64,000 nt of DNA from Rugosimonospora acidiphila (GTDB lineage Bacteria > Actinomycetota > Actinomycetes > Mycobacteriales > Micromonosporaceae), in the NCBI RefSeq assembly GCF_039543385.1, contig NZ_BAABJQ010000019.1:124001-188000 (forward strand), given 5' to 3'. Below are positions 1 to 9,383 of this stretch, in pieces. The notes beneath the pieces are model-generated. The model did no database searches. It was not told the DNA's origin and saw nothing but the letters and a program-made list of their open reading frames with translations. The translations under genes and the position numbers were made by a program. How positions within the stretch are numbered: the stretch's first letter is position 1; each line of letters begins with the position of its first letter.

Positions 1-25
1 TGGATCGACCCGGGCACCTCGGCGG

Positions 26-295
26 TTACCGTTGGGCGAGCGCGCTCGCGCGCAGGGCCGCGCCGCGCAAGGCCGAGGTCTCCGCGTCCGGGCTGCGGAC
101 CACGGTGACGCGCCCGGCGACCTCCGCGTCGGCGCTCCGGATGCCCTGCCCGAGCGGTGGGGCGACGAACTGCCAGGCCGCGCTGATCCCGCCGCCAAGC
201 ACGAGGACCGAGGCCTCGAAGCGCCGTAGCCATGGTGCCAGGGTGCGGCCCAGCAGGCGGTTCGCTTTGTACGACGCCGTGGCAAAGGACGACAT
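26..295 (-). pseudogene. ROK-family sugar kinase, C-terminal remnant
   Basis: The reading frame ends in a stretch typical of the C-terminal lobe of ROK glucokinase-like proteins: LLGRTLAPWLRRFEASVLVL, then a GGG turn, a 'PPL' segment and a final VVRSPDAETSALRGAA. About 85-90 residues remain of a family usually near 300. The N-terminal nucleotide-binding half and the zinc motif are missing, and no ribosome binding site precedes the in-frame ATG at 295. I infer a decayed or truncated gene downstream of the injection-system operon. Confidence 0.6.
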
Positions 296-642
296 GGCCG
301 CGCCGGGAGGTGGTGGCACTGCGCATAACCGGCCGCAGGAGCTGCTCGGCGAGCCGACCGTGGCGAAGGGTCGCCACAGCGTCGAACCAGCGGTAACGAC
401 GTCGTCCTTGACGCGCTCCTGTACGTCTGCGCACCGAGACCGCGTGCCGGCGGGGCGGTGCACTCGGGGGCACGCTGGATCCTGGTGCGGCGCAAACTAC
501 TGCCCGTACTACCGCACTCCCGGCGGCGGAACGTGCGGCGACTGCGTACTGACGCCGGAGCCGGTCCGGCGACGGCAGTGGCAGGCGGTACTCAACCGCT
601 GGGGCGCACCACCGCCGCACAGCGCCAGCAACGGCGGGGAGT
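296..642. other. Non-coding stretch downstream of the eCIS operon
   Basis: No convincing gene is seen in this 350-base stretch. The frames that are open here lack ribosome binding sites and the usual G/C third-position bias. It contains one perfect hairpin at 553-571, listed separately as a possible terminator. Confidence 0.5.
553..571 (-). terminator. Possible terminator hairpin after the eCIS operon
   Basis: A perfect 7-bp inverted repeat (CGCCGGA / TCCGGCG) with a 5-base loop lies about 70 bases beyond the last gene of the minus-strand operon. There is no T-run, as is common in actinomycetes. The position suggests a terminator, but the stem is short. Confidence 0.3.
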
Positions 643-852
643 TCACGCCGCTTCGGCCGGCCCCGATGCCGTTTCGGGCTCCTCCGCGGCGACCGGTCCC
701 ATCAACTCCTGCAGCACCTGCAGGGCACCGCTGATGCGCAGCATGGTGGCCTGCAACTCGGTCCGGCGCCGGTCCAGGTCGGCGAGCATCGTCTCGCCGT
801 TGCGGTACTCCTGGGTGAGCTGCTCGATCCGTTCCCGCAATTGTTCTCTCAT
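643..852 (-). CDS. Small coiled-coil protein at the end of the eCIS operon
   Basis: Encodes 69 residues. The first 50 have heptad-like spacing of L/I/M with many charged residues (LRERIEQLTQEYRNGE onward), predicting one long helix or coiled coil, followed by an acidic Ala/Glu/Pro tail. The ATG overlaps the stop of the fibre gene (ATGA), so it is translationally coupled to it. It carries no domain I can name. Its position after the fibre suggests a structural accessory or fibre-assembly partner; this is inference. Confidence 0.6.
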   Translation of the reverse strand: MREQLRERIEQLTQEYRNGETMLADLDRRRTELQATMLRISGALQVLQELMGPVAAEEPETASGPAEAA

Positions 853-3653
853 CGGTCAGCCTTCGTCTCGAGGAGGGCCAGGCGGCCCTCCAGTTCCTTG
901 ACCGCCTGCACGAGCACGGCGGTGAGCTTGCTGTAGTCCACGGCCAGCAGGCCGCTCCCGTCGGTAGTGACCAGCTCGGGCAGCACCTCCGCGACGTCCT
1001 GGGCGATGACGCCGACCTGCCGCGTCCGGCTCGCTCCCGGCAGCACGTCGCGCAGTGCCTCCTCGGTCCAGGCGAAGCGGACGCCGCGCAGGCGACCGAT
1101 GGCCCCGAGCGCGTCCTCCAGTTCGGTGACGTCCGTCTTCAGCCGCGCGTCCGATGGGCCTAAGAGGCTTCCCGAGTAGTAGACGCTTCCGACGACGCTG
1201 ATGCCGAGGTTCGTGATGCCGAGTCTGGTTCCGCCGTTGCAGAAGATGGATACGAAGTGGTTCGACCAGGTGCCGAGGGCGAGGCCGCTGATCGCAGGGT
1301 AGGAGGCCAGGCCGGGGAGCCCGGTCCAGTTCATGAGGGGGTTCACGGCGAACCCCGCGTCAATGGTCGAGGTGTGCATCCTCAGCTGCACCCGGTCGTT
1401 GCCGTACAGGTCAAGTATTTCGTCATACGAGGAGTTCGGCGCCAGTGGCCAGGCGCCGTTGGCGCTCGGGGACATGGTCCCGATGCCCACCACGCCGGTC
1501 TGGGTCACGACCAGCCGCGCCTTGCCGCTGGTCGCCAGGGTGAGCGGGTGGGACGAGGCCGTCCCGATGATCTGGCCGCCCGGAGCGCCGAAGAACCCCC
1601 CGTTGTGGGCCATTATCCGGCCGTCGACGGCGTCGGTGCGCACGGAGACCTTGGCGCTCGGATCGCCGTGCACGTCGAGGACGCGAACCCAGCCGTCCCC
1701 GTTCTCCACGGCCGCCGTGCCCACCCCCACCTGGCCTTTCGCGTCGATGAGCAGGGCGGGCGCCGCAATGGTGCCGTCGGCGGGGAAGACCTGCATGGTG
1801 CCGGTGACCTGGAGCGTGGCCGTGGGGTTGGTGGTGCCGATGCCGACGTTGCCGTTCTGGCCGATGAACATCCGGGGCGTGGCGTTGGTGATCAGGCTGA
1901 CCGGGTGGTTGGTCTTGGTGCCGATGATCTGGCCGGCCGGGGCTCCGTACATGCCGGTGTTGTGGACCATGATGCGGGTGTCGATGCCGGCGGCGCGGAC
2001 CGACAGCTTGGCGTTCTGGGTGCCGGAGAGGTCGAGGGTGCGGTACCAGGCTTCGGCGTTCTCGGGGGTGGTGGTGCCGATGCCGACCTGGCCCTTGGCG
2101 TCGATGTACAGCGCGGGGCCGGTGTCGAGCGACGAGCTACCGGTGGCCTGCAGGGTGCCCCGGAGGTCCAGTGCCGTGGCGGGGGTGAGGGTGCCGATGC
2201 CGACGTTGCCGGTCTGGCTCACGATCATTCGGGCGGTGGCGTTGGTGACCAGGCTGACCGGGTGGTTGGTCTTAGTGCCGATGATCTGGCCGGCCGGGGC
2301 TCCGTACATGCCGCCGTTGTGGACCATGATCCGGGTGTCGATGCCGGCGGCGCGGACCGACAGCTTGGCGTCGGTGGCGCCGGACAGGTCGAGGGTGCGG
2401 TACCAGGCTTCGGCGTTCTCGGGGGTGGTCGTGCCGATGCCGACCTGGCCCTTGGGGTCGACGAACAGCGCAGGGCCGGTGTCGAGCGACGAGGGGGCGG
2501 TGACCTGCAACGTGCCGAGGAGATCCAGGGTCGTGGCCGGGGTGACGGTGCCGATGCCGAGGTTCCCGGCCCCGGTCACCGTCAGCCGCGCCTTGGCCTG
2601 AGTGACCAGGCTGACGGCGTGGTTCGTGGTCACGCCGATGATCTGTCCCGGCGGCGTCCCGTACTTGCCCTCGTTGTGGGCCATCACTCGGCCGTCGATC
2701 GCGGCGGTGCGGACCGACAGCTTGACGTTGTCGTAGGCGTACACGTCGAGGGTCCGGTTCCACTGCTCGGCGTTTTCCGGTGCCGTCGCGCCCACGCCGA
2801 CGTCGCCGTTCGCGGCGACCGTGAGCCGCGGGGCGGCCTGGGTCGCGATCGTGACGGGGTGGTTCGAGCCGGTTCCGACGACCTGTCCGGCCGGGGCCTG
2901 CCAGTACCCGGCGTCGCTGGCGATCAGCTTGCTGTCGACGGTGAGCGTGCGAACCGTAAGGTTGGCGTTGCTTGCCCCGGCGACGTCAAGGAGCTGCTGG
3001 AATCCGAAGTGGTTGTCGGGTTCCGTGCCCACCCCGACCTGGCCGTTCGCATCGACGACCAGCCCGATCCGGCTGCCGGCCCCGATCCGCAGGCCACTGC
3101 CATCGAGCGAACCGGGCACCCGCAGGCCGGCCGCTGCCTCCGGTGCGCTCGAGGCCACGAACGAGCCGTTCGTGATGACCCACGATCCGAGCCCGACGAC
3201 CGGATCGTCCCACGTGGTCGGAGCGTCCGAGGGTGCGACGACGGCGGTGCCGTCCGGCAGCGCGGCGCCGGCCATCGGGCTCTCGTCCCAGCGGGTGGCG
3301 CTTTGGCCGCCGGTGGTGGCGATGTCGGACTCCACCTCGCGGTACATGATCGAGACCGGGAACGCCTGGGTCACGTTGTTCTTCGGGAAGGTCAGCACCA
3401 GCGGCTCGTCCAGCACTATGAAGCGACCGAGGGCGTCGACCGCGGTACCGGTCGAGATGGTCATCTCGTACGGCGCCGACGTGGTCACCTGCAGGCCGGT
3501 CAGCACCCCGGGCACGCCGAACTCCCGCAGCGTGCGGCGCTCCCGGTCCAGGTGGTACTTCTGCTCGTCGATGAGGTCCTGGTCCTGGAGGAACTGGCCG
3601 TCGAAGAACCGGACCCGCTTGGCGACGTCGTCCGGTTGCGTGTAGTCAGCCAT
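849..3653 (-). CDS. eCIS tail fibre with beta-repeat shaft and S74 intramolecular chaperone domain
   Basis: The product is 934 residues long. The N-terminus (RVRFFDGQFLQDQDL) resembles the baseplate-attachment segment of eCIS fibre proteins. About residues 200-740 hold five imperfect repeats of roughly 85-110 residues containing GQVGIGTTTPENAEAWYRTL, AGQIIGTKTNHPVSL and NVGIGT motifs, typical of trimeric beta-helical shafts. About residues 833-934 match the Peptidase_S74 (endosialidase-type) chaperone: SDARLKTDV, GVIAQDVAEVLPEL, VDYSKLTAVLVQAVKEL. That domain normally drives trimerisation and then cleaves itself off. The fibre likely binds the target surface (role of Pvc13/Afp13). Two central repeats are close to identical in DNA. 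Confidence 0.9.
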   Translation of the reverse strand: MADYTQPDDVAKRVRFFDGQFLQDQDLIDEQKYHLDRERRTLREFGVPGVLTGLQVTTSAPYEMTISTGTAVDALGRFIVLDEPLVLTFPKNNVTQAFPVSIMYREVESDIATTGGQSATRWDESPMAGAALPDGTAVVAPSDAPTTWDDPVVGLGSWVITNGSFVASSAPEAAAGLRVPGSLDGSGLRIGAGSRIGLVVDANGQVGVGTEPDNHFGFQQLLDVAGASNANLTVRTLTVDSKLIASDAGYWQAPAGQVVGTGSNHPVTIATQAAPRLTVAANGDVGVGATAPENAEQWNRTLDVYAYDNVKLSVRTAAIDGRVMAHNEGKYGTPPGQIIGVTTNHAVSLVTQAKARLTVTGAGNLGIGTVTPATTLDLLGTLQVTAPSSLDTGPALFVDPKGQVGIGTTTPENAEAWYRTLDLSGATDAKLSVRAAGIDTRIMVHNGGMYGAPAGQIIGTKTNHPVSLVTNATARMIVSQTGNVGIGTLTPATALDLRGTLQATGSSSLDTGPALYIDAKGQVGIGTTTPENAEAWYRTLDLSGTQNAKLSVRAAGIDTRIMVHNTGMYGAPAGQIIGTKTNHPVSLITNATPRMFIGQNGNVGIGTTNPTATLQVTGTMQVFPADGTIAAPALLIDAKGQVGVGTAAVENGDGWVRVLDVHGDPSAKVSVRTDAVDGRIMAHNGGFFGAPGGQIIGTASSHPLTLATSGKARLVVTQTGVVGIGTMSPSANGAWPLAPNSSYDEILDLYGNDRVQLRMHTSTIDAGFAVNPLMNWTGLPGLASYPAISGLALGTWSNHFVSIFCNGGTRLGITNLGISVVGSVYYSGSLLGPSDARLKTDVTELEDALGAIGRLRGVRFAWTEEALRDVLPGASRTRQVGVIAQDVAEVLPELVTTDGSGLLAVDYSKLTAVLVQAVKELEGRLALLETKADR

Positions 3654-3656
3654 GGC

Positions 3657-4292
3657 TCATCCTTCCGTCTGCTCGGCGGTGCCGAGCCAGGTGTTCTGTC
3701 CGAGGATCAGCAGGGCCGGTACGTTGTTCTCGGCCTCGCGCAGCCGCACGGAGACCAGGCGCATGGTCGGGATCACGACCTTCAGAGCGTAGAACGTGTG
3801 CGCCGGTTTCTCCTGATCGATGATCGCCCGGGCCACCTGCTGGGTGAGGCGCAACCGGTCGGGGTCGGCGTCGCGCAGTGTCAGCTCGACCTGGAAGTAG
3901 TGCGGCGGGTCGACGAAGTCGTCGTAGATGGTGACCTCGTCCGCGATCGAGTCCGGGCTCAGTGGGCGCAGGTAGATCTGCAGCACCCGGCGCAGGCCCT
4001 CAAGCGTGCCGCGTTGCCGGTAGAGCGGCACGATCTCGCGCAGGAACCCGCGGATGGTGGCCTCGTCCCAGTCCGCCCGCAGGCTCAGCGCGGCCCAGCC
4101 GGCGAGCCAGGGCAGGAACTCTGCCGGGGTCACGGTCGGGTCGAACAGGTCCGACAGTGTGTCGATCCGCGGCTGCAGGCCGACCTCGTCGGCGTCGGGG
4201 GCGCCGTCGAGGACGGCCTCGAAGGCGAGCAGGAAGTTCCCGAGGAAGTCGCCCTGGCGGAAGGTCGCCGGGAGGTGGTCGAGGTAGCTCAC
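3657..4292 (-). CDS. Phage tail protein I / gp7-like baseplate wedge protein (Pvc12-like)
   Basis: Encodes 211 residues starting at a GTG that overlaps the upstream stop (GTGA). The order of motifs follows the phage P2 gpI family: YLDHLPATFRQ at the N-terminus, LPWLAGWAALSLRADW in the middle, and the RGTLEGLRRVLQIYL segment. This family links baseplate wedges to the fibre, which fits the fibre gene directly downstream. It is much shorter than Afp12/Pvc12 and more like the phage protein. The start was chosen because of the overlap; longer in-frame extensions are low-complexity read-through. Confidence 0.85.
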   Translation of the reverse strand: MSYLDHLPATFRQGDFLGNFLLAFEAVLDGAPDADEVGLQPRIDTLSDLFDPTVTPAEFLPWLAGWAALSLRADWDEATIRGFLREIVPLYRQRGTLEGLRRVLQIYLRPLSPDSIADEVTIYDDFVDPPHYFQVELTLRDADPDRLRLTQQVARAIIDQEKPAHTFYALKVVIPTMRLVSVRLREAENNVPALLILGQNTWLGTAEQTEG

Positions 4293-5218
4293 GACGCCGT
4301 CCAGGAGTACGGGTAGGTCCGGCCGGCGCCGTCGTAGCCGGTGAGCGTGACGGCGGTGAGCCAGGCGAGGTCGGCCGGGCCGGGGTCGGGTGCCGTGACG
4401 GCCAGGTTCTCCGCGTAATCGATCCCTGCGACGCTCTCCAGCGCGGCGTAGACCTCGGAGCCGTACACCGGTCGCCCGAACGGCCACCCGGCGCCGTCCG
4501 TGCCGCCGGTCAGCGGATCGAGCAGCGCGGCGAGGGCATCCTTCGCGGCCAGGAGGGTGGTGTCCGGGACGGCGTCGGAGCGCAGCGCGAGGTCCGCCCG
4601 TACCAGCACCCGCGGGTACCCCGGCCCGACCACGTGGTGCCTGGTGGTTAGCAGCCGGCGGGGGAGCAGGAAGTCCGACAGCGCGCCGAGCAGCGCGTCG
4701 GACGGCTGTGGCGGACCACCGCCCTCCGGCCCCGCCGGCACCACCACCACGCTCAGGTGGGCGGGCGCCTCGGCGGCGGGGTCGGTCGCCGTGAGGTCGC
4801 GGTTGGGCAGGCACAGCACTCGGGACACCCGGCCGCCGTCGCCCAGCGCGGTCGCCTCGGCGGTGCCTGGCCAGGCGGTCAGCACCAGGTACCGCACGTC
4901 GTCCTCGGTCGCGGCCCGGTACCGCTCCCGCAGGCCGCGGATCACCTGGGCCACCGCGCTCTCCAGCGGCAGCGACGCGCTCGCGCCGTTCGGGCCCTCC
5001 AGCAGGGCCAGGAACGTCCGGACGTTGCGCTCCGGCACCTGACCGGCCTGGAACATCATCATTTCGGTCAGCCAGGCGAACAGTTCGGCCAGCGCGACGC
5101 CGGGGTCGCCGGGGTTCAGGTCGGTCCAGCCCGGGTCCAGGGCCGGAATCAGGGTCCGGGCCTGCGCCATCAGGTCGGTGAAGGCGGGTGCCTCGTCACC
5201 GGGTACGGGAATTGGCAT
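4289..5218 (-). CDS. Second baseplate J-like wedge protein
   Basis: Encodes 309 residues. It begins MPIPVPGDEAPAFTDLM and contains DPGVALAELFAWLTEMM, the conserved entry motif of the baseplate J/gp47 family, followed by LTGGTDGAGWPFGRPVYGSEVYAALE, which also occurs near the end of the larger J protein upstream. It looks like a shortened paralogue of that protein. It probably forms part of the wedge heterodimer, as gp6 and gp53-type partners do. It starts 7 bases after the upstream stop in the same operon. Confidence 0.85.
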   Translation of the reverse strand: MPIPVPGDEAPAFTDLMAQARTLIPALDPGWTDLNPGDPGVALAELFAWLTEMMMFQAGQVPERNVRTFLALLEGPNGASASLPLESAVAQVIRGLRERYRAATEDDVRYLVLTAWPGTAEATALGDGGRVSRVLCLPNRDLTATDPAAEAPAHLSVVVVPAGPEGGGPPQPSDALLGALSDFLLPRRLLTTRHHVVGPGYPRVLVRADLALRSDAVPDTTLLAAKDALAALLDPLTGGTDGAGWPFGRPVYGSEVYAALESVAGIDYAENLAVTAPDPGPADLAWLTAVTLTGYDGAGRTYPYSWTAS

Positions 5219-5224
5219 CGTCGT

Positions 5225-8200
5225 TCACCCCTCCAGGCTCATGGTCACGGTGTGCTGGCCGGAGTGCACCAGCGCCCGGTCCAGCCACTGCGCGACGTCG
5301 TCGGCGACCGGGTCGGCGGCGTCGGTGATCGAGCGGTCCAGCACCTGGGAGACCCGGTCGGCCAGGTCGGGGCTCTCCGGGGCGAGGGTCAGGGTGAGCT
5401 CGGTGACGTGATCGACGCCGGGCACCCGCTCGACGACGGTGTAGATCTCCGAGTGGTGCGGTTTGCGGCCGAACGCCCAGCCCGCGCCGTCCAGGCCGCC
5501 GGTCAGCGGGTGCAGGAACGCGCGGAGCGCGGCGACGACGGCGTCGCGGGTCTGGTCGGCCGCACCGGCGTCGGTCGGCACGACCGTGGCCGCGACCGTG
5601 GCGCCGATCCACTCCGGGCCGGCCACCCATGGCCGGACCGTGGCCGCGCACCTCGTCGCCAGGTACGCCCGGACCTGGCTGACCAGGCCGTACCCCGGCG
5701 CCGGCCGGGCGGCCGCGGAATCGGGCACCACTATCACCCCCCACTGGCCGGCGTCGGCGCTGGTGTGGCCGGGTAGCAGCACCGGGTCGTCGGGGTCCAT
5801 CCACAGGGCCAGCGGGTCGAATTGGGTCGGCACGACGGCCTTGACCCGAGCGACCTCGGTGGAGGCAGCCAAGGCGAGGTCCTCGACGTCCTGGGCGGTG
5901 ACCGCCCGCTCGCGGTGACGCAGCACGCGCGGACCGCGGGCCACGACGTCGTCCAGCGACTCCTCGACCGCACCACCCTGCGCCGGCAGGTGGTTGGTTA
6001 CCGAGTCGACCGACGGCAACGCCACCTTCAGGGTGGTGATCGTGCCGGTCGGTTGGTTGCCCGCCGGACCGCCGCCGGTGCGGTAGCTGGCGCGGACGTT
6101 GGACGGCGCCACCGGGGGCAGGGTGCCGGCCGTGCCGTCGCCGAAGGCTACCGCGCCGGTCAGCGGGTCCAGGGTGTAATGCTGGTCGGCCGGCCCGGAA
6201 TCGTAGAAGTCGCTCACCGGCTGCCAGGTCGCCCAGGTGCCGTCGGCCGCCCGGACCTCCAGTCGCGCGCCCGGCAGCACCGGCGCCTGCGCCGTCGTCA
6301 GCATCTGGCCGGGGCTGCCGTTGCCGGAACCGAGCACCTCGGCCGTGACCGACGTCGCCTGCGTCGCGGTCACCGTGTTGGCCAGGACGGCGGCCAGCCG
6401 TGGCGTGACCGGGAAGTAGCCGCCGTACCAGCGCAGCCGGACCCAGGCCGCGGCGACGCCGAACCGGGGCGCGAGGGCGAGATCCGCCGGGGGCGTGAAC
6501 CGGACCACGCCGCTGGCGGACAGCGTGGCCGTGCCGTCCTCGACCGGTAGCGGCGCCCAGCCGGCGGGCGACAGGTAGTCCCAGCGGATGCCGGCGGCGG
6601 TCTGCGGGTCCAGTCCCGCCAGTTCGTCGGCGCCGACCTCGGCCGGGTCGGGATCGGCCACGGCCAGGTAGAGCGTGACCGACGACGGGCCGGGCGCTCG
6701 ATCGAAGCCCAGGTACAGCGCGGGCTCGTCGTCCTGGACGGTTTCGAAGGGCGCGAAACTGCCCGTCTGGACCAGGTCGCCGCGGTCGTCGCGGGTCACC
6801 AGGCCCACCGGCGGGGCGTCCGGTTGGGCGCCGGGCACCCAGCTCAGGGTGGCCAGCACCGGTGGCGCCAACGTGGCCGGCTGGAGCTTGTAGCCGCCGT
6901 CCGCCTGGACGTACTGGGCCGGCGAGCCGTAGCCGGCCCCGGTGAGCCGGGCTCGGACCTTCACGATCGCCGGCACCCCCGCCGCGGGCGTGAGCGTCAC
7001 CCGGCCCCCGGTGCTGAAAAAGTCGTCGGCGTCGGCGGACATCGGCGTCCAGGCCGTGCCGTCGAAGGCGTCCCAGGCGATCGGGGGCCGGTCTTCGACG
7101 GCCGGGATCGGCGCGCCATTGCCGTTGATCGGATTGACCAGGGACGCCTGCAGGGTCAGCGGGGCGACCCGGCCGGGCGGGCAGCCGATCTCGAGCGTGT
7201 CGCCGAACGCCGGCTGGGTGCCGAAGGGCCAGAACGGGCGGGAGCCGTCCAGCGGTACGCCGTTGAGCGCGACCGAGGTGACCGGGACGGCCGCAGGTGC
7301 GGGGTCACCGGCGATCCGGACGGCGTCGAGCCGCGGCAGGTCCCATTCGTAGTCGACCACTACCGACCCGATCACCGGCAGAGTGGCGTAATCGCCACCG
7401 CCGTCGTCGATCTCGACCCGCAGCCAGCGCCCGAGCCGGGTCCGGTAGAGCGCGACCGGCCAGGTGGCCGGGGTGACGAAGTCGATCACGCCGTCGCGGG
7501 TGAAGGCGAGCGTGCCGTCGCGGAAACCGGTGCCCGCCGAGCCTCCGTCGTCGGTGGAGGTCGAGGTGCCCAGCGGCACCCAGTCGTTGCCGAGCTTGTA
7601 GGTCCAGTTCAGCGTGATCGGCGACGAGCCGGCGCGGCCCGGGGTGATCAGCGCGACGTGCAGGTGGGCGAGGGCGCCGCCGGGCGCTAGTGCGTGGTCC
7701 ACGCTGAGGTAGCACCACTTCACCTGGGCGGTGCCGCCGAACGGCGCGACCTGCGGCGCGAAGTCCTGGGGATTGCGGCCGCCGACGGCGATCGACTCGG
7801 GGGACTGACCCTCGTCGCCGGCGGGCAGGCCGTGGGTCAGTCCGGCTCGGACCCAGCCGGCGGTCACGCCCGCCACGGCCAGCGACGGCAGCGGCGGGAC
7901 GGCGTCCAGTGTCACCACCACCACGTCGCCGCCGTCGACCCGGGCGGCGGCGTGGGCCGGGACCCAGCCGGCGCCGTCCCAGGCCGACCAGGCGACCGAC
8001 CCGTCGTGCCAGATCGGCGCGTCCGGGGTGGTCAGCCGGATCGTCAGCGGGCCGGCCGCCTGGGTGGGCGGGACGCCCACGAACAGGTCGTGGGGGACCG
8101 GCCGGTCGCCGGTGAACGCCGGGAACGGCTCGGTCGCCGTGGTCCGGTCGCTGAACCTGTCGCCGGCGGGGTCGCCGACGAGCACCGCCACGAGATTGGC

Positions 8201-8581
8201 CGGCGAGACGGTCAGGTCCGCGTCGGTCTCGAACCCGACCTCGTTGCCGGTCGCCACCTGGGTACCGGCCGGCACCAGCACGCCCGCCGTCGTGCCGCTC
8301 GCGACTGTGAAGGTCAGCGGCACGACGGCCGGCAACGGCGGGCGGGGCTGGGTGCCGATGAGGTTGAGGAACGACACGAAGTTGCGCATCGGTGCCTGGT
8401 TCAGGTGGTCCACGACCAGCTTGGCGAACCGGCTGAACACGCCGATCAGCGCGGTGCCGGGGTCCGGCGCGGCGCCCGGCCCGGGCGGCGTCCAGCCGCT
8501 GTAGCGCGCGGCCAGCTCGGTGGTCCGGCCGGCGAGGTCGTCGCCGGAGCGTGGGTCGACGAGGGGGGCGTCCACACTCAC
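5225..8581 (-). CDS. Baseplate J-like wedge protein (gp6/Pvc11-like)
   Basis: Encodes 1118 residues, the largest protein in the operon. The N-terminus has the entry motif DPGTALIGVFSRFAKLVVDHLNQ. The middle is a long beta-rich insertion of repeated Ig-like or lectin-like segments. The C-terminal 350 residues match baseplate J: HLPAQGGAVEESLDDVVARG, RHRERAVTAQDVEDLA and LTGGLDGAGWAFGRKPHHSE. The family forms the wedge ring that triggers sheath contraction. The GTG start at 8581 overlaps the gp25 stop (GTGA); a second GTG at 8575 is possible. Confidence 0.9.
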   Translation of the reverse strand: MSVDAPLVDPRSGDDLAGRTTELAARYSGWTPPGPGAAPDPGTALIGVFSRFAKLVVDHLNQAPMRNFVSFLNLIGTQPRPPLPAVVPLTFTVASGTTAGVLVPAGTQVATGNEVGFETDADLTVSPANLVAVLVGDPAGDRFSDRTTATEPFPAFTGDRPVPHDLFVGVPPTQAAGPLTIRLTTPDAPIWHDGSVAWSAWDGAGWVPAHAAARVDGGDVVVVTLDAVPPLPSLAVAGVTAGWVRAGLTHGLPAGDEGQSPESIAVGGRNPQDFAPQVAPFGGTAQVKWCYLSVDHALAPGGALAHLHVALITPGRAGSSPITLNWTYKLGNDWVPLGTSTSTDDGGSAGTGFRDGTLAFTRDGVIDFVTPATWPVALYRTRLGRWLRVEIDDGGGDYATLPVIGSVVVDYEWDLPRLDAVRIAGDPAPAAVPVTSVALNGVPLDGSRPFWPFGTQPAFGDTLEIGCPPGRVAPLTLQASLVNPINGNGAPIPAVEDRPPIAWDAFDGTAWTPMSADADDFFSTGGRVTLTPAAGVPAIVKVRARLTGAGYGSPAQYVQADGGYKLQPATLAPPVLATLSWVPGAQPDAPPVGLVTRDDRGDLVQTGSFAPFETVQDDEPALYLGFDRAPGPSSVTLYLAVADPDPAEVGADELAGLDPQTAAGIRWDYLSPAGWAPLPVEDGTATLSASGVVRFTPPADLALAPRFGVAAAWVRLRWYGGYFPVTPRLAAVLANTVTATQATSVTAEVLGSGNGSPGQMLTTAQAPVLPGARLEVRAADGTWATWQPVSDFYDSGPADQHYTLDPLTGAVAFGDGTAGTLPPVAPSNVRASYRTGGGPAGNQPTGTITTLKVALPSVDSVTNHLPAQGGAVEESLDDVVARGPRVLRHRERAVTAQDVEDLALAASTEVARVKAVVPTQFDPLALWMDPDDPVLLPGHTSADAGQWGVIVVPDSAAARPAPGYGLVSQVRAYLATRCAATVRPWVAGPEWIGATVAATVVPTDAGAADQTRDAVVAALRAFLHPLTGGLDGAGWAFGRKPHHSEIYTVVERVPGVDHVTELTLTLAPESPDLADRVSQVLDRSITDAADPVADDVAQWLDRALVHSGQHTVTMSLEG

Positions 8582-8964
8582 TCCAGGTAGAAGGGGTAGA
8601 CCAGGTTGACCCGGCTGTTGCTGGACCGGACCTGGTACGTGATGGCCACCGACAGGCGGCGCGGGTCCTGCGGATCCTGCGTCGTCGTCACGTCGACGAC
8701 GTCGATGCGCGGCTCCCACTCGGCCAGCGCCTCGCGGACCGCCTGCGAGATCTGCCCGGCCGTGCCGGAGTCGACCAGCGCGAAGACGTAGTCCTGGATG
8801 GCGCAGCCGTAGTCGGGCCGCATCACCCGCTCGCCGGGCGCGGTGGACAGGATCATCCGGACGGCGTCGTCGACCGCGCCGTCCGGCTCGGCCGAGCGCA
8901 GGACCGTGCCGTCGTCGGCCAGCCGGATCGGGAACGCCCAGCCGCTGCCGAGGAAATCGCTCAC
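8578..8964 (-). CDS. gp25/GPW-like baseplate wedge protein (Pvc9-like)
   Basis: Encodes 128 residues from a GTG at 8964 that overlaps the PAAR gene stop. Family features visible are GSGWAFPIRL at the N-terminus, ILSTAPGERVMRPDYGC in the middle (the 'GER' loop and 'pdyG' are hallmarks of gp25) and a C-terminal strand RLSVAITYQVRSS. gp25 proteins nucleate sheath polymerisation on the wedge. Length is normal for the family. Confidence 0.93.
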   Translation of the reverse strand: MSDFLGSGWAFPIRLADDGTVLRSAEPDGAVDDAVRMILSTAPGERVMRPDYGCAIQDYVFALVDSGTAGQISQAVREALAEWEPRIDVVDVTTTQDPQDPRRLSVAITYQVRSSNSRVNLVYPFYLE

Positions 8965-9353
8965 CCGATCATCACCGTCCCGGCCGCGACCACCGTGCCG
9001 GCCGGCACGTCCTGCGGGTCGTTGCACGTGTCGGCGCGATCGCCGGCCCGGGCGGCGGGTCTGCCGTTGATCCTCACCGTGGCGCTGCCCTGCCGGATCG
9101 TGGCCAGGTTTGACGGCGGACGCTGGAAGGCGGTGCCCGGCGCGGCCGGCAGGTGCGGCGGCGTGTTGGTCGCCGTGCTGCCGACCACCGCCGCGGGTTT
9201 ACCCATGATCATTACATCGGTGCTGACGCCGCCGGAGATGACGCCGCCGAACGGGTGCGGCAGAGCCACCGGCGGCGCCTGGGCCGGCGGCAGGACGATG
9301 TGCACGTCCACCCCGACCACGCGGTCCCCGGCCTTCGCGGCTGGCTGTCCCAT
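8961..9353 (-). CDS. PAAR-like spike tip protein (Pvc10-like)
   Basis: Encodes 130 residues with the PAAR architecture: Pro-Ala-Ala-Lys near the start, two later 'PAA' repeats (GKPAAVVGS, GRPAARAGD), regularly spaced Gly and a hydrophobic C-terminus. PAAR proteins fold into a sharp cone on the spike and often help load effectors. Here the tip has no C-terminal effector extension, so toxins are presumably loaded in the tube lumen instead. Confidence 0.9.
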   Translation of the reverse strand: MGQPAAKAGDRVVGVDVHIVLPPAQAPPVALPHPFGGVISGGVSTDVMIMGKPAAVVGSTATNTPPHLPAAPGTAFQRPPSNLATIRQGSATVRINGRPAARAGDRADTCNDPQDVPAGTVVAAGTVMIG

Positions 9354-9383
9354 CGTCTCCCGCCTTTCCCGGTTGGGCCGGCC

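Noticed and set aside
1257..4316. A very long plus-strand open frame opposite the fibre and gpI genes
   Set aside because: It mirrors the high-GC minus-strand coding pattern, its product is Gly/Val/Asp/Arg-rich without any domain, and the minus-strand genes have clear families.
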